A model generated the notes under the pieces. It did not search any database. It was given only the letters and a program-made list of their open reading frames with translations, and was not told where the DNA came from. The translations under genes and the position numbers were made by a program. Shown piece after piece: positions 42,996 to 60,900 of a stretch of 64,000 nucleotides of DNA; positions within the stretch are counted from its first letter, which is position 1; each line of letters opens with the position of its first letter. This DNA comes from Linum tenue (lineage: Eukaryota; Streptophyta; Magnoliopsida; Malpighiales; Linaceae), in NCBI GenBank assembly GCA_946122785.1, contig CAMGYJ010000011.1, positions 56,532,449 through 56,596,448 of the forward strand, given 5' to 3'.

Positions 42996-44862
42996 ATGGA
43001 AACCGTCGCCGGTAATTTCACCAAGTTGCAGCAGCAGCAGCTGCAGAAGAAGCAAAAATGGTTCCTCTTGCTGATTTCCTCGCTTCTAATCTCCACAATT
43101 TTGATCCTCCTCACGGTGACCTTCTCCTCCGGATGGAATGATTCGGCCTCGACTACCCAGCTGCTTTTTCGCCGGCGGCAGCAGCAGCAAGGCCAGAGCT
43201 CCCCGCGATTTGCGGAATCGAAGTTGGCCAAGACGGAGACTTTTGCCGGGAAACTGCCTCGCCTCGCTTATCTGATATCTGGGTCGGCCGGGGATGGGGT
43301 GAATCTGAAGAGGGCGCTGAAGGCTCTGTACCATCCGAGGAACCAGTACGTCGTGCATTTGGACCTGGAGGCGCCGGTGGAGGAGAGGTTGGAGCTCATC
43401 AGGTGGGTTAAGGAAGGCGAGAAGGTTTTTCGGGAAGTGGGTAATGTGAGGGCGGTGGCTAGGTCGAATTTGGTTACCTATCGAGGTCCGACCATGGTCA
43501 GTAACACGCTTCACGCTGCTGCAATTCTGTTGAGGGATGGTGGGGAGTGGGACTGGTTCATCAATCTGAGTGCTTCTGATTACCCTTTGGTCACTCAAGA
43601 TGGTAATGTTCATAGTTGGTGATCTTTTTGCTCAATTCTTGTGAAATTTTTGTTGGTTAATGAGAGGATTGCATTTGGATTTGGGTAGTGTTTCTCTGTT
43701 AAGGGCAAGTGGGTTTCTTGGTGAAGTGTGAATGACTGAATGTTAGCTTTAGCTCATAGTTTCTGGATTTGGATGTGCTATGCTATCTCAATCATGTTGG
43801 TTAACCAGGGGTTTCTTACTATATATGGCTGATGCTTGTCTCGGCTTGAAAATGTCACTGAATTGTAGTTGATTAGGCTGAATTGTTGACCAGTACCAAC
43901 CTTGTAAGTTGAAAGTTTCACTTGCTGACAGTTTAGAACTTAATCTCTGGATTGATTAATGTGGCTTGTGACAGATTTGCTGCACACATTGTCTTCTATC
44001 CCACGGGACCTCAACTTTATCGAGCATACTAGTGACATCGGCTGGAAGGAGTAAGTCTTGCCATTCATCTTTCCTCCTACTGCTTTTGAAATGCAGATAA
44101 TTATAATGTAGTATGATGTTGCTTATCAGCTTTGTTCAAGAGATTGATTGTCCATCTTTTAATCTGGAGATTGCAGAGATCAGAGAGCTAGGCCGGTGAT
44201 AATCGATCCGGGGCTATACAGCCTGCAGAAATCAGATGTTTTCTGGGCCACAGAGAAAAGGAGTGTCCCAACTGCATATAGGCTCTTCACAGGTTAGTAT
44301 GACTGCAAAACATTACCAGTCTAAAGGATATTTGTTCAGTAGGAGTTTTAAATCATGAATACTATGTGCTGCAGGTTCTGCTTGGATGATGCTTTCTCGT
44401 CCATTCATCGAGTATTCCCTGTGGGGATGGGACAATCTCCCCAGGATCGTACTAATGTACTATGCAAACTTCCTCTCGTCGCCCGAGGGCTACTTCCACA
44501 CGGTGATCTGCAACGCAGAGGAGTTCAAGAACACTACAGTGAATCATGATCTCCACTTCATCTCTTGGGATAACCCTCCTAAGCAGCACCCTCATTTCCT
44601 CACTGTAGATGATTACCAGAGGATGGTCGACAGCAATGCACCTTTCGCCAGGAAGTTTGGGAAGAACGATCCAGTTCTTGACAGGATTGATTCGGAGTTA
44701 CTAGGGGTAAGTGCTGATGGGTTTGTCCATGGTGGGTGGTTCAGTAAAAATATCAAGGCTAACTCGACCGAGCTTAAGCCTGGCAATGGAGCACGAAGAG
44801 TCAAGAATCTTATTTCAGGGCTTCTGTCAGCTGAAGGTTTTCGTACGTCGCACTGCATCTGA
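42996..44862 (+). CDS. GT14 family glycosyltransferase (Core-2/I-branching type; plant beta-glucuronosyltransferase-like)
   Basis: Four exons, 42996-43602, 43975-44050, 44177-44292 and 44375-44862, join in frame to 428 residues. This is a type II Golgi membrane protein. A short Gln/Lys-rich cytosolic tail (1-22) is followed by a membrane anchor at about 23-43 and a Gln-rich stem. The Core-2/I-branching catalytic domain runs from about 88 (RLAYLISGSAGD) through WDWFINLSASDYPLVTQDD and IEHTSDIGWKE to GSAWMMLSRPFIEY. The closest relatives I recall are the Arabidopsis GlcAT14 enzymes, which add glucuronic acid to arabinogalactan-protein glycans. Substrate assignment is inference from family. Confidence 0.92.
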
Positions 44863-45175
44863 TTAGGATCTCTATACTTATATAGGTTTTTGTAACTCAC
44901 TAGGTATTAGGTGGATTCTTCTTAGCTGGGTGCATTATATGTCAAATGCATGGATTTGTGAAACTATCAAATCCGTCGAGTGTAACGATTTAAGGCATAA
45001 TAATAGAGATACAATAACAAAGTCGTGATAAGTCCAATTGGCTTCATCATTCGTTCGGTATCTCACACCGTATAAATGTCATCTCACACTGGATGCAACA
45101 GCTAAAGTAACATTTAAGTTAATTGGTTCTTTTGACCAGAGAGATATTACTAATTTGGTCTTTGTTTCTTGTCAT

Positions 45176-46627
<1,452 letters not shown>

Positions 46628-47085
46628 CGCATTTCTCTCTTTTTCTTTTCCCTACCAACCAATCACCCTGTGTGGTTGTCACAATGGCAGCTCTAAATTC
46701 TAATGCATCAAGGAGATCCGTGTCTAAAAGAGTAAAATTCTATGCATTATGGATAGTTTGGTAATTCCATGTTGAGATATTTTTTTTGGGTTGTTTGTGA
46801 GTTGAAAAGAGTGAGTGAGAGGAAATGGCTGGAAAATAACGTTTCATGGTTGGCCAACTGTTACTGTTAGCAATAGCAATGGGGCAGGTATGGGGCCATA
46901 CCTTAATTTTGGAACAAGGTTCGTACTACCCTCGTAATTATGGAGTTAAGATAAATAATACTCGTGCTAGTTATTTGTCAATATTTTCATGTATATATAT
47001 GAGGTATATATATTTATTGTTAAATTTCTTCATTGGATTAGCTATGACATCTCTTGAAAGTAAAGAATACAAAAAATGAAGAGTT
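46628..47085. other. Spacer between reductase copies A and B
   Basis: Promoter side of copy A. No remnants of reductase exons 3-5 were found here, although copy B lacks them. TATATATAT runs lie near 46991-47015. Confidence 0.45.
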
Positions 47086-47165
47086 TGTCAAGAACCAGTT
47101 GATCCCAATAACTCGAGTTGTTGGGAGAGGTTAAATTAATTTTATATAATGATGTCGAATTTCCC
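47086..47165 (-). mobile_element. TRIM LTR fragment at the break in reductase copy B
   Basis: In minus orientation, CTCTCCCAACAACTCGAGTT followed by ATTGGGATCAACTGGTTCTT and GACA matches the 3' half of the TRIM repeat at 19719. The left part is less similar. The fragment begins where the reductase exon 2 homology stops. Confidence 0.7.
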
Positions 47166-47635
47166 ATGGTGTCCAATTTCCTGAACATGGATCCTGCTGG
47201 TTTCAGCACACAGTATTCTCCCCATGTCAGTAGCCCTGCCACCAAGTCGCCCTCTTGATACTCAGGGTCCCCTGAAGCCACAACTTTCCCAACTCCATAA
47301 CAATCAATTTCCTGGAATTGGAAGACAAAAACAAGATGTTCCAAAGAGAATCAGTTTCTTGGTGTTGATAGTATGAAGTAATTAGTCACAAAATGTACCT
47401 CTCCAGGAGCAATGGCTGGGGTCAATTTGCTGTAACGCTGACGGGAGCAGTCGCTCTTAAAGCGGTTGAGCTGGTAAGGGTCGATCGACACATAGAGGTT
47501 CCTGACGACGACGGAGCCGGCTGGCTGGGCTGACTGGGCCAGAAGTTGGGACTTGACCTCGAAGTCGGTCACTTTCGGGGCACCATCGATGTGGGTCTTG
47601 GCCACAACGATCCTGTTGGTCATGATCGGTTCCAT
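47160..47635 (-). pseudogene. Truncated 2-alkenal reductase, copy B (exons 1 and part of 2)
   Basis: Exon 1 (47635-47399, 79 codons) and exon 2 (from 47311) are open and close to copy C (MTNRIVVAKTHIDGAPK; EIDCYGVGKVVASGDPEY). Exon 2 loses homology after LDTMG near 47160, short of the normal PLSxHxGALG end, and runs into TRIM repeat sequence. Exons 3-5, which carry the NADPH site and most of the fold, are missing. It cannot make a working reductase. The open state of what is left suggests recent loss. Confidence 0.88.
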
Positions 47636-47659
47636 TGGATCCCCTGTTTTTTTCTTCAC

Positions 47660-49304
47660 TCTGTTTTTTCCTCTGTTTCTTTACAGGGGAAACCAGAAAG
47701 GATGTGTTTCTGTACCGGGAAAGTCAACTGAAAAGGGGTTTAGACTTTGTAGAGGGAGAGAAAGAGGGAAGAGTGTAATGGATCGATACATGTGGGGAAA
47801 TTAATAAATGCATTGTCAACGAGGGAGTATTGGTGGTGGAATAATGAAATTGCATCGATCTTACAACAATTGCATTTGAATGTCAAATTGGTTTGAAGAA
47901 ATGGGGAACAAGTGGGGTTTTCTACTATTATAAAACTGAGTTAGGTTTCACTAATTGCAATGGCAAAGTGAATCAAGTGATGCATTCATGTATTTGCAAT
48001 GTTGATGAAATCAAACATGAGTTGGATTACAAAAACGGTTGTGGTGGCAATATAGACCATGTATGTGGTTAGTTTTGCGATTCCATTGATGTGGATGCTT
48101 TAATGGGAAATTGAAAAGTTTGGCGGAGAAAGCACCGACGATATTCGAGCGGAGAACAGGAAAAAAAGACTTGTGGTTGTCAACAACTTGAGCACTACTT
48201 TCTAGAACTTTCTTGAATGGACATCTGGCCCCGGAGATATAACCCAACCTTAGCGTGGTAAAAATATTCACTCGATAATCTGACTCGATTAAATAAAGTG
48301 AAATCGAAACTAAATAAACCATTTGTGATTTTCTTACCATCCAACTATCTGATACCAATAATTCGAATGCTTCATTTGAGCATTAAGTTATCAAATCATT
48401 TCTGATTTGGTTTGGCCTAAAGCCATACATGTCTTGCACTTTAAAAGATGAAACTCTTGTCATAGTTTGGCGACCTAAGGGGCATATGCTTTTTTAGGTG
48501 ATCTAACGCAAAAACTCGGCCTGCCAAGCAAACATGTTAGAGTTCAATTCTGCGTACTTGCTGACGCCTTTCAAAACACTTTTATTTGTGCACTTTTGTT
48601 TTAGAATGTTATTCCGCCTCACGTCACGAGTCTAAAACCCTTTCTCATTTTAGTGCTCGCCTATTGAATCTTCAGTCGAAGCCTTTAGCCTTTTGATTAA
48701 GGTAGGGGTCGTGAGAGAGCAGAGTGAATCGTCCTGCCATAGTCGTGAGTTTGTTTATAGTCGCGGTCATTGTCGTAGTCAACAAGGACATTAGCCTTCC
48801 AGGAAAAAAAAAATCGAATTGGGAGGGTGATTGGTTTAGGGTATGCTCAAGTCACCAGGCCTTTTCAATCGAAAGCCAACTCACAATATTGAAGTTTGCA
48901 CAGATTCACTCCTATATTTTGCTTAGATCAACTGTTAGTATTGGCGATCGTGGAGATTCGAACACACTACCTCTCGTATAACTAATGTCTCTCTGTGTTG
49001 CAGCCTTTCAGGTGACTGTGTGGTTGCAGGTGACTAGTTATAGAAAGATTCAGTTATCTAGACACTAGACATTCGAATTGGGAGGGTGATTGGTTTGGGA
49101 TGCACAGCTTTTTGGTGGTGTAGCATATGTGCTTAGACATTAGACCAAAGAACGACGGTATGTAGAATTTTAGGGTGAAGAAATGAGATCAGAAGGTTGA
49201 TAACCTCGGACTTTTAGTAACCCATACTTGGAAAAACCAGATCAAAATGGATTTTTAGTAAAAGAAGGGATTCATTTCTTCCCCTGGCCATGCTACAAGT
49301 TTAG
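47660..49304. other. Spacer between reductase copies B and C
   Basis: Contains a 24-bp exact direct repeat (TCGAATTGGGAGGGTGATTG plus GTTT) at 48814 and 49073. No credible gene was found. Confidence 0.45.
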
Positions 49305-51115
<1,811 letters not shown>

Positions 51116-51331
51116 TTTCGATCCCTCTCCTCTCTCTTTCCCTCCACTCTGTTGCTTCCTGGGCTCAATAAGTGATATGCTCTGTTTTCCGAGGACAGCA
51201 GTATTTGTAGCGGAAGAGCGGTGTGTGTGTGGTCGACAAAACAGGAGAAGTGGGGAATCAAATGGCGGATGGAGAAGGTGGAGATTCGGCTGGTGGAGGG
51301 TTACAGTTTTTGGCCGGCCGAAGCAATTCAT

Positions 51332-52164
51332 TCATGTGGTGACAAAACTGGAAAATGACCTTCGTGGCTCCATAGATTCTTCCGTCCGGGTTTTTGTCCT
51401 GTTTTCTTGTAGTGGTTGTTTCCTCGTTTTGTTACTTCAAAAGTTCAAGCAGTCGTTTTGGCAGTGGATCGTGGTGCCGATCAAAGTAAATATTTTAGTT
51501 GTGGATGGTATTTTTTGGTACTTTTTCAATTAGTCATGGGACCAAATTACAACAATGTTTGATGGTTTAGGTTTTGGCTTATCACATTAAGTAGCCTTGA
51601 ATGACCAAGATTGACCATGGTAGATGAGGCAACTTGAGTTGGAAGTGCTAGAGTTTGCTGTCACGACGGGCGAGTGTGTTCCTCATTGTTGACGACGTCA
51701 AGTCGTCGTCGTCGATGATTTGTGGTTAGAAATTCAGGTTCACATTGTTTGTTGACGAAAAGCAGATGACATTGTTATTCATAACTTGCGATTGATAATC
51801 TCAATCATCGAGGTGTACTATGGTTGTTGACATCAACGTCGATAATAAGACATAGCAAAACCCCGTAGCTAGGTTCTAGAACTAGTGGGGGCAAGGTGGC
51901 ATGCATGGAGTAGAAATCTAAACTGTTATCCTAATTTCAATGGAACAATAATCTTACCGATTTTATTATTTGTGACGTGACACGGTGCACTTGCAGTTTT
52001 GATCACGAATCACGTACAATGCAAATGGTGGAACTAAGATGCCTAATTACGAGGCTTAGGGCTCCCACAAAATCCATAAGTTGAACACATAAACAACATC
52101 CTTAACACGAAGACCAAACCGTTTTTGAAACCTAAAGAGAACAAATGCTCTTTGTGAAGAACCA
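51332..52164. other. Spacer between reductase copies C and D
   Basis: Intergenic sequence with GTCGTCGTCGTCG-like short repeats near 51703-51715. No gene was seen. Confidence 0.45.
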
Positions 52165-53602
<1,438 letters not shown>

Positions 53603-54791
53603 TGATTCTGTTTGTTTCCTCTGTTATGAAGTTTAAGTAGTGGTGGCAACGTAGAAGGGGGGATTGATTCCATTTATAAGGTTTCATGGAATATGTAGAA
53701 CAGGCGGACGGTTACCTTGTTAGTTCCATAGACATTCACGTCCAGTTGATGCTTCTAATAACTGTCACGGTGTCACCAGGTGATGGTTTTCTTGTTTTGC
53801 AGGATTAGCCATTGCTATGCAGTTTCTTTGGCATGGTTTATTTTGGAAATGAATCCTGGTGCCGATCGTACTAGATGGTAATATAAGTATATTGCATGGA
53901 ATTGGGAAGCATTTACAATGAATGTATGTTGTTGGTTGCCAAGATAATTTGAAGTTGACCACAGTTTAAGTTGAAGAGAGTTAATGATATTGGAGTTTTG
54001 ATGTTACTTTGAACTATTAAGGATTAGGAGGCTTTGACTGTTGAAAACATAGAATTTGTTTTTTGCCAACTCTCAAGATGGATTTCTACAAAAACGGTTT
54101 TATTCGGTCAGTTACAAGTCAAGTTCTTCGATAATCAAGTTAGTATTGCGAGAATATGTGCATAAGCTCATAGTATTGAGATTCATATGTACCTCTAAAA
54201 TGACATTTTTACTCGAGAGAGGGTGACCAACCTATATAGAGGGCGTTTTAGGGAATTCCAGTTTGAGCATCAATTTGAGAGCGTGAATGCGTGTGCTTGT
54301 AAGATATGATGCGTATCAAAGGACTAAGCTATCTCTCCCTAGATTGCACGAGGAGATGTGAAAGATTTCAAGAGAACGTAAAAAGGCCGAGCCCGTCCAA
54401 ACGTAAGAAGATTTGATTTTGGAGAAGAAAGGGCAAGAGAGAAAAAAAATTGAGAGGTGGTCGCGATTGTGGAGGGGTGAGTGATTGGTTCTTGTAGTGA
54501 TCGATTAGATTCGACTATTCGTTATTAAACAAGTCTCTTGGTTAATGAGTTTCAATTGCGTAACCGTGAGGTCAAGTTTGGGGCCAACGAAGCAACTTGA
54601 CGATGTTGGTATGCCTTGTTGACTTTGCGAAAATGAGTTAATGAAAAATTGGATGGAGTTAGATGAAGTGACCAATTTGTCACGAATTGACAAACCAAAA
54701 TGACAATTTCGTTATATTTCGTAGTTAGTGACTAACTTGTTACATTTTCCATACTTGAGTGACCATTTATGTAAATACCGCCTTCATTTTG
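53603..54791. other. Divergent promoter region between reductase D and NUP205
   Basis: The two genes are transcribed away from each other from this 1.3-kb spacer. No RNA gene, coding frame or clear element was recognised. Confidence 0.45.
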
Positions 54792-54901
54792 TTAGGGTTT
54801 TACAGAATCAGAAACTAAAAGCTCGTCTGCAAATTTCCCGCTCACCTTGCTTGCTTCTCTTCCATGACAATTCTCCCTTCTCCTCTATTTCGTTAGGGTT
54901 T
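54792..54901 (-). promoter_or_regulatory. Two telo-boxes upstream of NUP205
   Basis: TTAGGGTTT occurs at 54792-54800 and 54893-54901 (reverse of AAACCCTAA), within 150 bases of the start codon. This is a common pattern at plant housekeeping gene starts. Function is inferred. Confidence 0.45.
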
Positions 54902-54938
54902 CACCTGAACTCCCAGCATTCCCCGACCATCCTCCGCA

Positions 54939-57900
54939 ATGGTTTCCGCGAAGCAGCTACTCTCCACTATCGAAGTCACTCTGCTCGCTCCTTCGCCTCC
55001 GTCACCGGCTCAGAGGATCGAACTCCTCCATGCCATACGCGCATCTCTGCCTTCCTTGAAGTCCCTCCTCAACTATCCTGTACTTCCCCTCTCTAACTCA
55101 ATGGGTTACAGTCTTGCGTAGTTCTGGAGTAGTTTCGAATCCTGTTATTCCTTCGAGCTCTAAAGTTACACTGCTTTCCCCTTTCTGTAGCCTCCGAAGC
55201 AGTCTGACCGTGCGCAAGTTCAGTCCAAGGAAGTTAGGCTGCCGGATTCACCACCAATTTCACTAGATGACCAGGACGTGCAAATTGTGAGCCTCTCTCG
55301 CTTTTTGATTGGTTTCCTGGAAAGTTCTCTTTCCGGTTCAGCTGTGCTTGTTCTAGGTAGTTAATGGACCTAAAATGAGCCAGAGAGGATCCAATTTCTT
55401 TCAATGGCGTTATTGCAGCAGATTTGCATATTTGGTTAATGGACCTGCCTAATGTATTTCAGAGATCCAGTGGGATTTGAAAGTTAAATGTTGTGTGTGA
55501 TATCTGCCACTGAAGTTCTAAAATGCAGTATCGGTTTGGAAGTTTTATTTCTAGTTACTGTACATCAACAAGTGTTTCTGGATCTTTTGTGATTTTGGAA
55601 TATTTATTTCATCCTCTGCTTGAATTTTCATTCTGTGTTTGATGGCTTTTTCAAGCAAGTGCAGATAAGCCTTTTCGATCATGTGCATTTTGCTTTGGAT
55701 ACTTGATATTCAGCTGTGTGTTGTACTGTAGGCCTTGAAGTTGAGTGATGATCTCCATTTGAATGAGATAGACGCTGTTCAATTGATTGTATCTGCCAAT
55801 CAAGAGGTCTGTTATTATCCGCATTTCTCAATTTGCTATCTTGTTGCTTTCTTTTTTCCTTGCTGCTATTACAAAGAGTGCAGGTTGTATGCCTTTGTCA
55901 TGTTGATGTTTATTTCTTCTACCTGTAGTGGGGTTTGATTGGACGAGAGCCATCAGAAATATTTCGCCTTGCAGCTGGACTTTGGTATACTGAGAGACGA
56001 GATCTACTAACAGCACTCTATACACTGTTTAGGGTATCTTTCTTTCTGTCTACTTCAAGTCCTTTCGGCAGCGCGCTGTGATTTCCAAGAAACTAATTTT
56101 TCCTGGCCTCTCTCTTTTGCAGGCTGTTGTTCTTGATCAGGGTCTTCCAGCAGAACTTCTGTCGGAGATTCAAAAACATTTAGAAGATCTGATCAATGGT
56201 GGTCTTAGGCAGCGGTTGATTTCTCTAATAAAGGTTTGAAACATCAAGTTGTCTTTGCCATGTTTTTGCTTCCCTAGGCACATAATCATAGCCATGCTTT
56301 CAGTGTGTTCTTATTGCCATCTTGATTTTTATATTATGTTGCTGTAAGCCATGCTTGTTGAGTTCGAAGAAACTAAATAAAATGTGACTAGGTTTGTCCT
56401 TAACAAAAGTCGAACCTTGTCTGCTTATCTCTACTAGATGACCTCTCTTATGGGCAAGGGGCTTCTTAACCTGATAGGATTAGTGTATTTCTTAGTCTAC
56501 CATCATTTACTACATTCTCCCGTGATTTGTTTGTTCTGCCGCGTCCCCAAACTGTGCATGTAAAGGTTAAGGCAGCCCTGTCTTTCCACATATTGGGTAG
56601 CACACTTAGGATTCTATAACTGGCTGGAATGTTCTTTTTTCTGAGTGGATTCTCTTGCTGGAGTTGTCAATCCGTCCCGACTAATGGGCTTGAACCATGG
56701 AATGGACATGTCCCAACTTCTTTCTCTGAATCTGTTTGGAAAGTTGGTAACATGGTCATCTGTTTGGAAAGTTTGTATCTTGGATTTATGTCTCTTGGGG
56801 AAGTCACATTGTTCACATAGAGTGTTTCTACTCAGCTTTCAGTGTCTGCAGGATCTTATTTTCTGTCTTAATGAGTGGTTTTTCTGGCAACAGTGTCTTT
56901 TGAAATCATTATGAGATATTTTCTTTACTGTAGTTCATGACTGATTAATCTGAAGAGAGTTGTACCTTTCTACCTGTAGTTTGAAATTATATGACTAACC
57001 ATATGCAAAACATCTTTACTCAAAGTGAAGTTCACCTGCTATTAGGAACTTAATCGTGAAGAACCAGCTGGTTTAGGTGGACCTCTCAGTGAGCCATATG
57101 TTCTTGATTCTAGAGGTGCCCTTGTTGAGCGGCGATCGGTTGTTTGTAGGGAGAGGCTGGTCCTGGGACACTGCCTTGTCCTTTCACTTCTGGTCGTTAG
57201 GATAGGTAAGCTTTAATATTGTTATTGTCATAATTTTTAGTTTTTTCTTTTTCTATCCATTTTTTCTTTCTTTGATCTTTCATGTGTGGTTAAGTTGTGA
57301 TGATGCATTTCCCTGTGTGGCTGTTTGAACTTGAAAGGTGTAGGAATCTTGTCTTCTTGCTGTTATTGTTGAAATATATTGAGTCTCCATAGCCCTGCTA
57401 TATTCTACAATCCTTGTTATGCCAACCAAGTTGAGTATTTTCGCCTCTTAAAATTTACCTGGTCATTGAGAGTAGAAATACCACTGTAAATTTTTTGGTG
57501 TGGTATTTTCAGTATGATGATGGATCCAACTGTAGTTGTCAAAGTTCCAATACTTGGCAGATTGGCAAGGAAAAGTTTAGTAAAGCACAAGCTCTTATGG
57601 TTCACTTATTTTCAGGTTCAAAAGATGTCAAGGATATCTTTCAGATTTATAAAGATAGCACTGTTGAACTTACAGAGGACAGTAGCACATTGAAACGCCA
57701 GGTTGGCCTCTCTTTCTCATTGCTTCTGAAAAGTGGATTCTGTTTGCACGGTTTATAGCTGTTTGGAGATCTTTTTTTTACAAGCTCATTGCACATGTAC
57801 CCTGCACGACTGAAGTTTGCCTGTATAATTAAATGTAGCTAAAAGTTAGTTTCACTGTTTTTCTATAAGTATATACTACTCTTGGAATTTGATCTCATAT

Positions 57901-60900
57901 ATCGGAACTAGGCTGTAATTGGTTTAACATAATCTTCTATCTTCCTTCACTGCAGATATCATTCAGTCTTTTCTTCAGCCTTGTCATTGCATTTGTATCA
58001 GATGCCCTTAGTGCAGTCTCTGAAATGGCACCAGTTCTGGCTCGTGATGCCACATTTAGGAAAGAATTTCATGAAACAGTAAGACAAGCTATGTATTTCA
58101 AAGTAAAGCTCTACCGATGGACGTTTAGTTGGTCATCTGAAAGTCTTTTTGATTGAATTTCCAGGTGATGTCCTCAGGCAGTGATCTAAAGATGGAGGGC
58201 TTTATAGGGGGTGTACGGCTTGCATGGTCTGTGCATTTGATGTTAGTGCTTGATGGGAGTTCTCAGAAGGAGGGAGCTTCAGTTCATTCATCAAATGATT
58301 TAGGATATCTGAATTCGTGCATGGACTCTATTTTCGCAAACAATGTTTTCCAGTTCTTAACTGAAAACATCCTTCGAACTGCAGCCTACCAGGTTTGTGC
58401 GGTGCTGCATTTCTTTTTTCTGCCTTCACTACTTTTGAGTGTTCTCATTATTTATCTTCAGTCTGGACAGTCAAGGAATCACTTTTATCTCTTTTTCGAT
58501 GTGCTTTTCTTTTGACCCTGTAGTTACCCATGAAACACAGTTTTCTTTCATGACCCATCCTTGTTTTTCTTTTTCTGTTAATTTTTCCAGGAAGGCCTTC
58601 CTACTTAATGGGTGTGTCTGAGATAATTTGTCTTTGTTCTGTGATCAGATTGCTTATGAAAATATGGCATCGACTATTTTTTATTTCAGATCTTCATCTT
58701 GCACTTCTAGATTTCATTCTCCATCTATCGTCCATTTATTTTGTAGAAAGCAACTTAAAAAATCTGAGTTGGTCCCTGTTTGTCATCATTTCTGCAGAAT
58801 GATGACGAGGATGTGGTTTATATGTACAATGCATACCTCCACAAGCTGATCACTTGTTTCTTATCGCATCCTCTTGCCAGGGACAAGGTAAGCCTGGCTG
58901 CTTTGTCTTTCCTTTGGTTCTCATTGGAATGAATTTATTGACATAGAGGGTGCAGTTTTGTTAGTGCAGTTGTGTAATTCAGCGACCAACTCGTTGTTTA
59001 TTAGTTTCATTGACTACTTTCTGAGTGTATATGTAGGTCAAAGAGTCAAAGGACAAAGCAATGAGTTTGCTTAATTCATATCGTGTGGCTGCCTCACATG
59101 GTTTGTCACATGATGGGAGCTATCTGTCTCAAGCATCCATTGAATCTAGGAATGTGCCATTTGTATCTCTGCTGGAGCTTGTCAGTGAAATATATCAGGT
59201 TTGTTGTATATCTCTTGAGGGCTTTTTGAGAGACGAAGGAATTGGAGATTTTACCTTGGTTCAGAGAACATATTGATTATTTGCTTAGGCCAATGTCAAG
59301 AGTTACAATTTCGAAGAAGCACCAATTAATTCAGATGCAGACTGCTCTAGATGATATGTTTAATCAGTTTTGCCCTTCATGATTTGTCATACATTTTCTG
59401 TCCTATTTGCAGAAGGAGCCAGAGCTGTTGTCTGGTAATGACGTGATATGGACATTTGTGAATTTTGCTGGAGAGGATCATTCTAATTTTCAAACACTAG
59501 TGGCTTTCTTGAATATGCTTGGTACTTTGGTAAGTCATTTTTGTTTCAGGTCTATTGATTGAATTTCAAAAGTTTCCCTCTCAATGGATCATCTGTTTCA
59601 GGCGTCAAGTCATGAAGGCGCTGCAAAAGTTTACGAGCTACTTCAAGGCAAAGCATTCCGCTCTGTTGGGTGGAGCACTTTGTTTGATTCCTTGACTATA
59701 TATGATGAGAAGTTCAAGCAAACCCTTCAGACTGCTGGAGCTATGTTACCAGAATTTCCAGAGGGAGATGCTAAAGCACTTGTTGCATATTTGAATGTTC
59801 TTCAGAAGGTGACTATTTAATTTGTGCTTTGAGTTTCAACTCCGTTTTCTGTATAACTTTTCACATGCTATTGGAAGTGCTTGCTCCACTGTCAGTTAGA
59901 GAATATCAAGCACAGAGTCTAGACTTTGCTGTTAAAATTGATTCTTAACTGGTTTTCCTGTGGTTTCAGAATTTCTTAGTTCTTGTTTTTGTTTCTGAAG
60001 TGCATTGCAAGGAGAAATGCTGCTGCAACTTTATTTGGATGCCATTCCTTGTTTGTAGCTATTAGTTTTTGCATTGTCTGCATGTTGTTATGCTAATATA
60101 TCATAATGGTGCTGATATATTGCATCCACATTAATAGGATGAAGGATGCTTCTTCATATGTATTGCATTGTAGGATTTCAGCATTCTTCTGTTTTACCTG
60201 GGAAACTCACACTTCTGGGTCATCATATATTCCAAATGGATAAGGTCTTCTTTGTTCTGTCCATAATCTGGTTTATGAATAGTTTTTCTTCATGTGAGCT
60301 TCACTATTCTGTAGGTTATAGAACATGGACCTCCCACTGAAAGAAAGGACTGGTTTCCTGAGATTGAACCACTATTCAAGCTCCTCAGTTATGAAAATGT
60401 GCCACCGTATTTGAAGGTAAAAACTGGTTTGAACTATTTAGCTTGAATGATAGTGCTGGATGGCCAAGGGGTTTCGCTATGGATACCCTTATTATCCACC
60501 TTTTTAAAATTTGGGAAGCTATTTCCTTACAGGGTGCTCTGCGAGATGCCATCACGACTTTTGTACGTGTGTCTCCTGTCTTAAAAGATTCTATATGGCG
60601 TTACCTGGAGCAGTATGATTTACCAGTGGTTCTAGGCGGGAATAGTGGAACGGGAGCACAGGTTTGTCTTGGTGCAATTTTTTATTCCTCATGCTCTCTT
60701 TATGAGCTTAATTTATATGATACTTCAGGTTGGTTACTGGCCTTTGTATTTGTCTGAGAGATTGTCATCTAGTTAGGTGTATTTATTACATGTTTCAGGT
60801 ATTTTTTGTGAATACTGCATGTTATACAATGGGACCTGTTGGATTAGGAGGTAGTGCAGGGTGTGGTTTGAGCTTGGAGTGAAATCAGGATTTTGGTTTG

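Noticed and set aside
47160..47635. Copy B as a working alkenal reductase
   Set aside because: Exons 3-5, including the NADPH site, are missing and exon 2 runs into repeat sequence.
48340..48400. CTGATACCA next to AATTCGAATG as another reverse TRIM
   Set aside because: Only nine primer-site bases match, with no convincing repeat or internal sequence around them.
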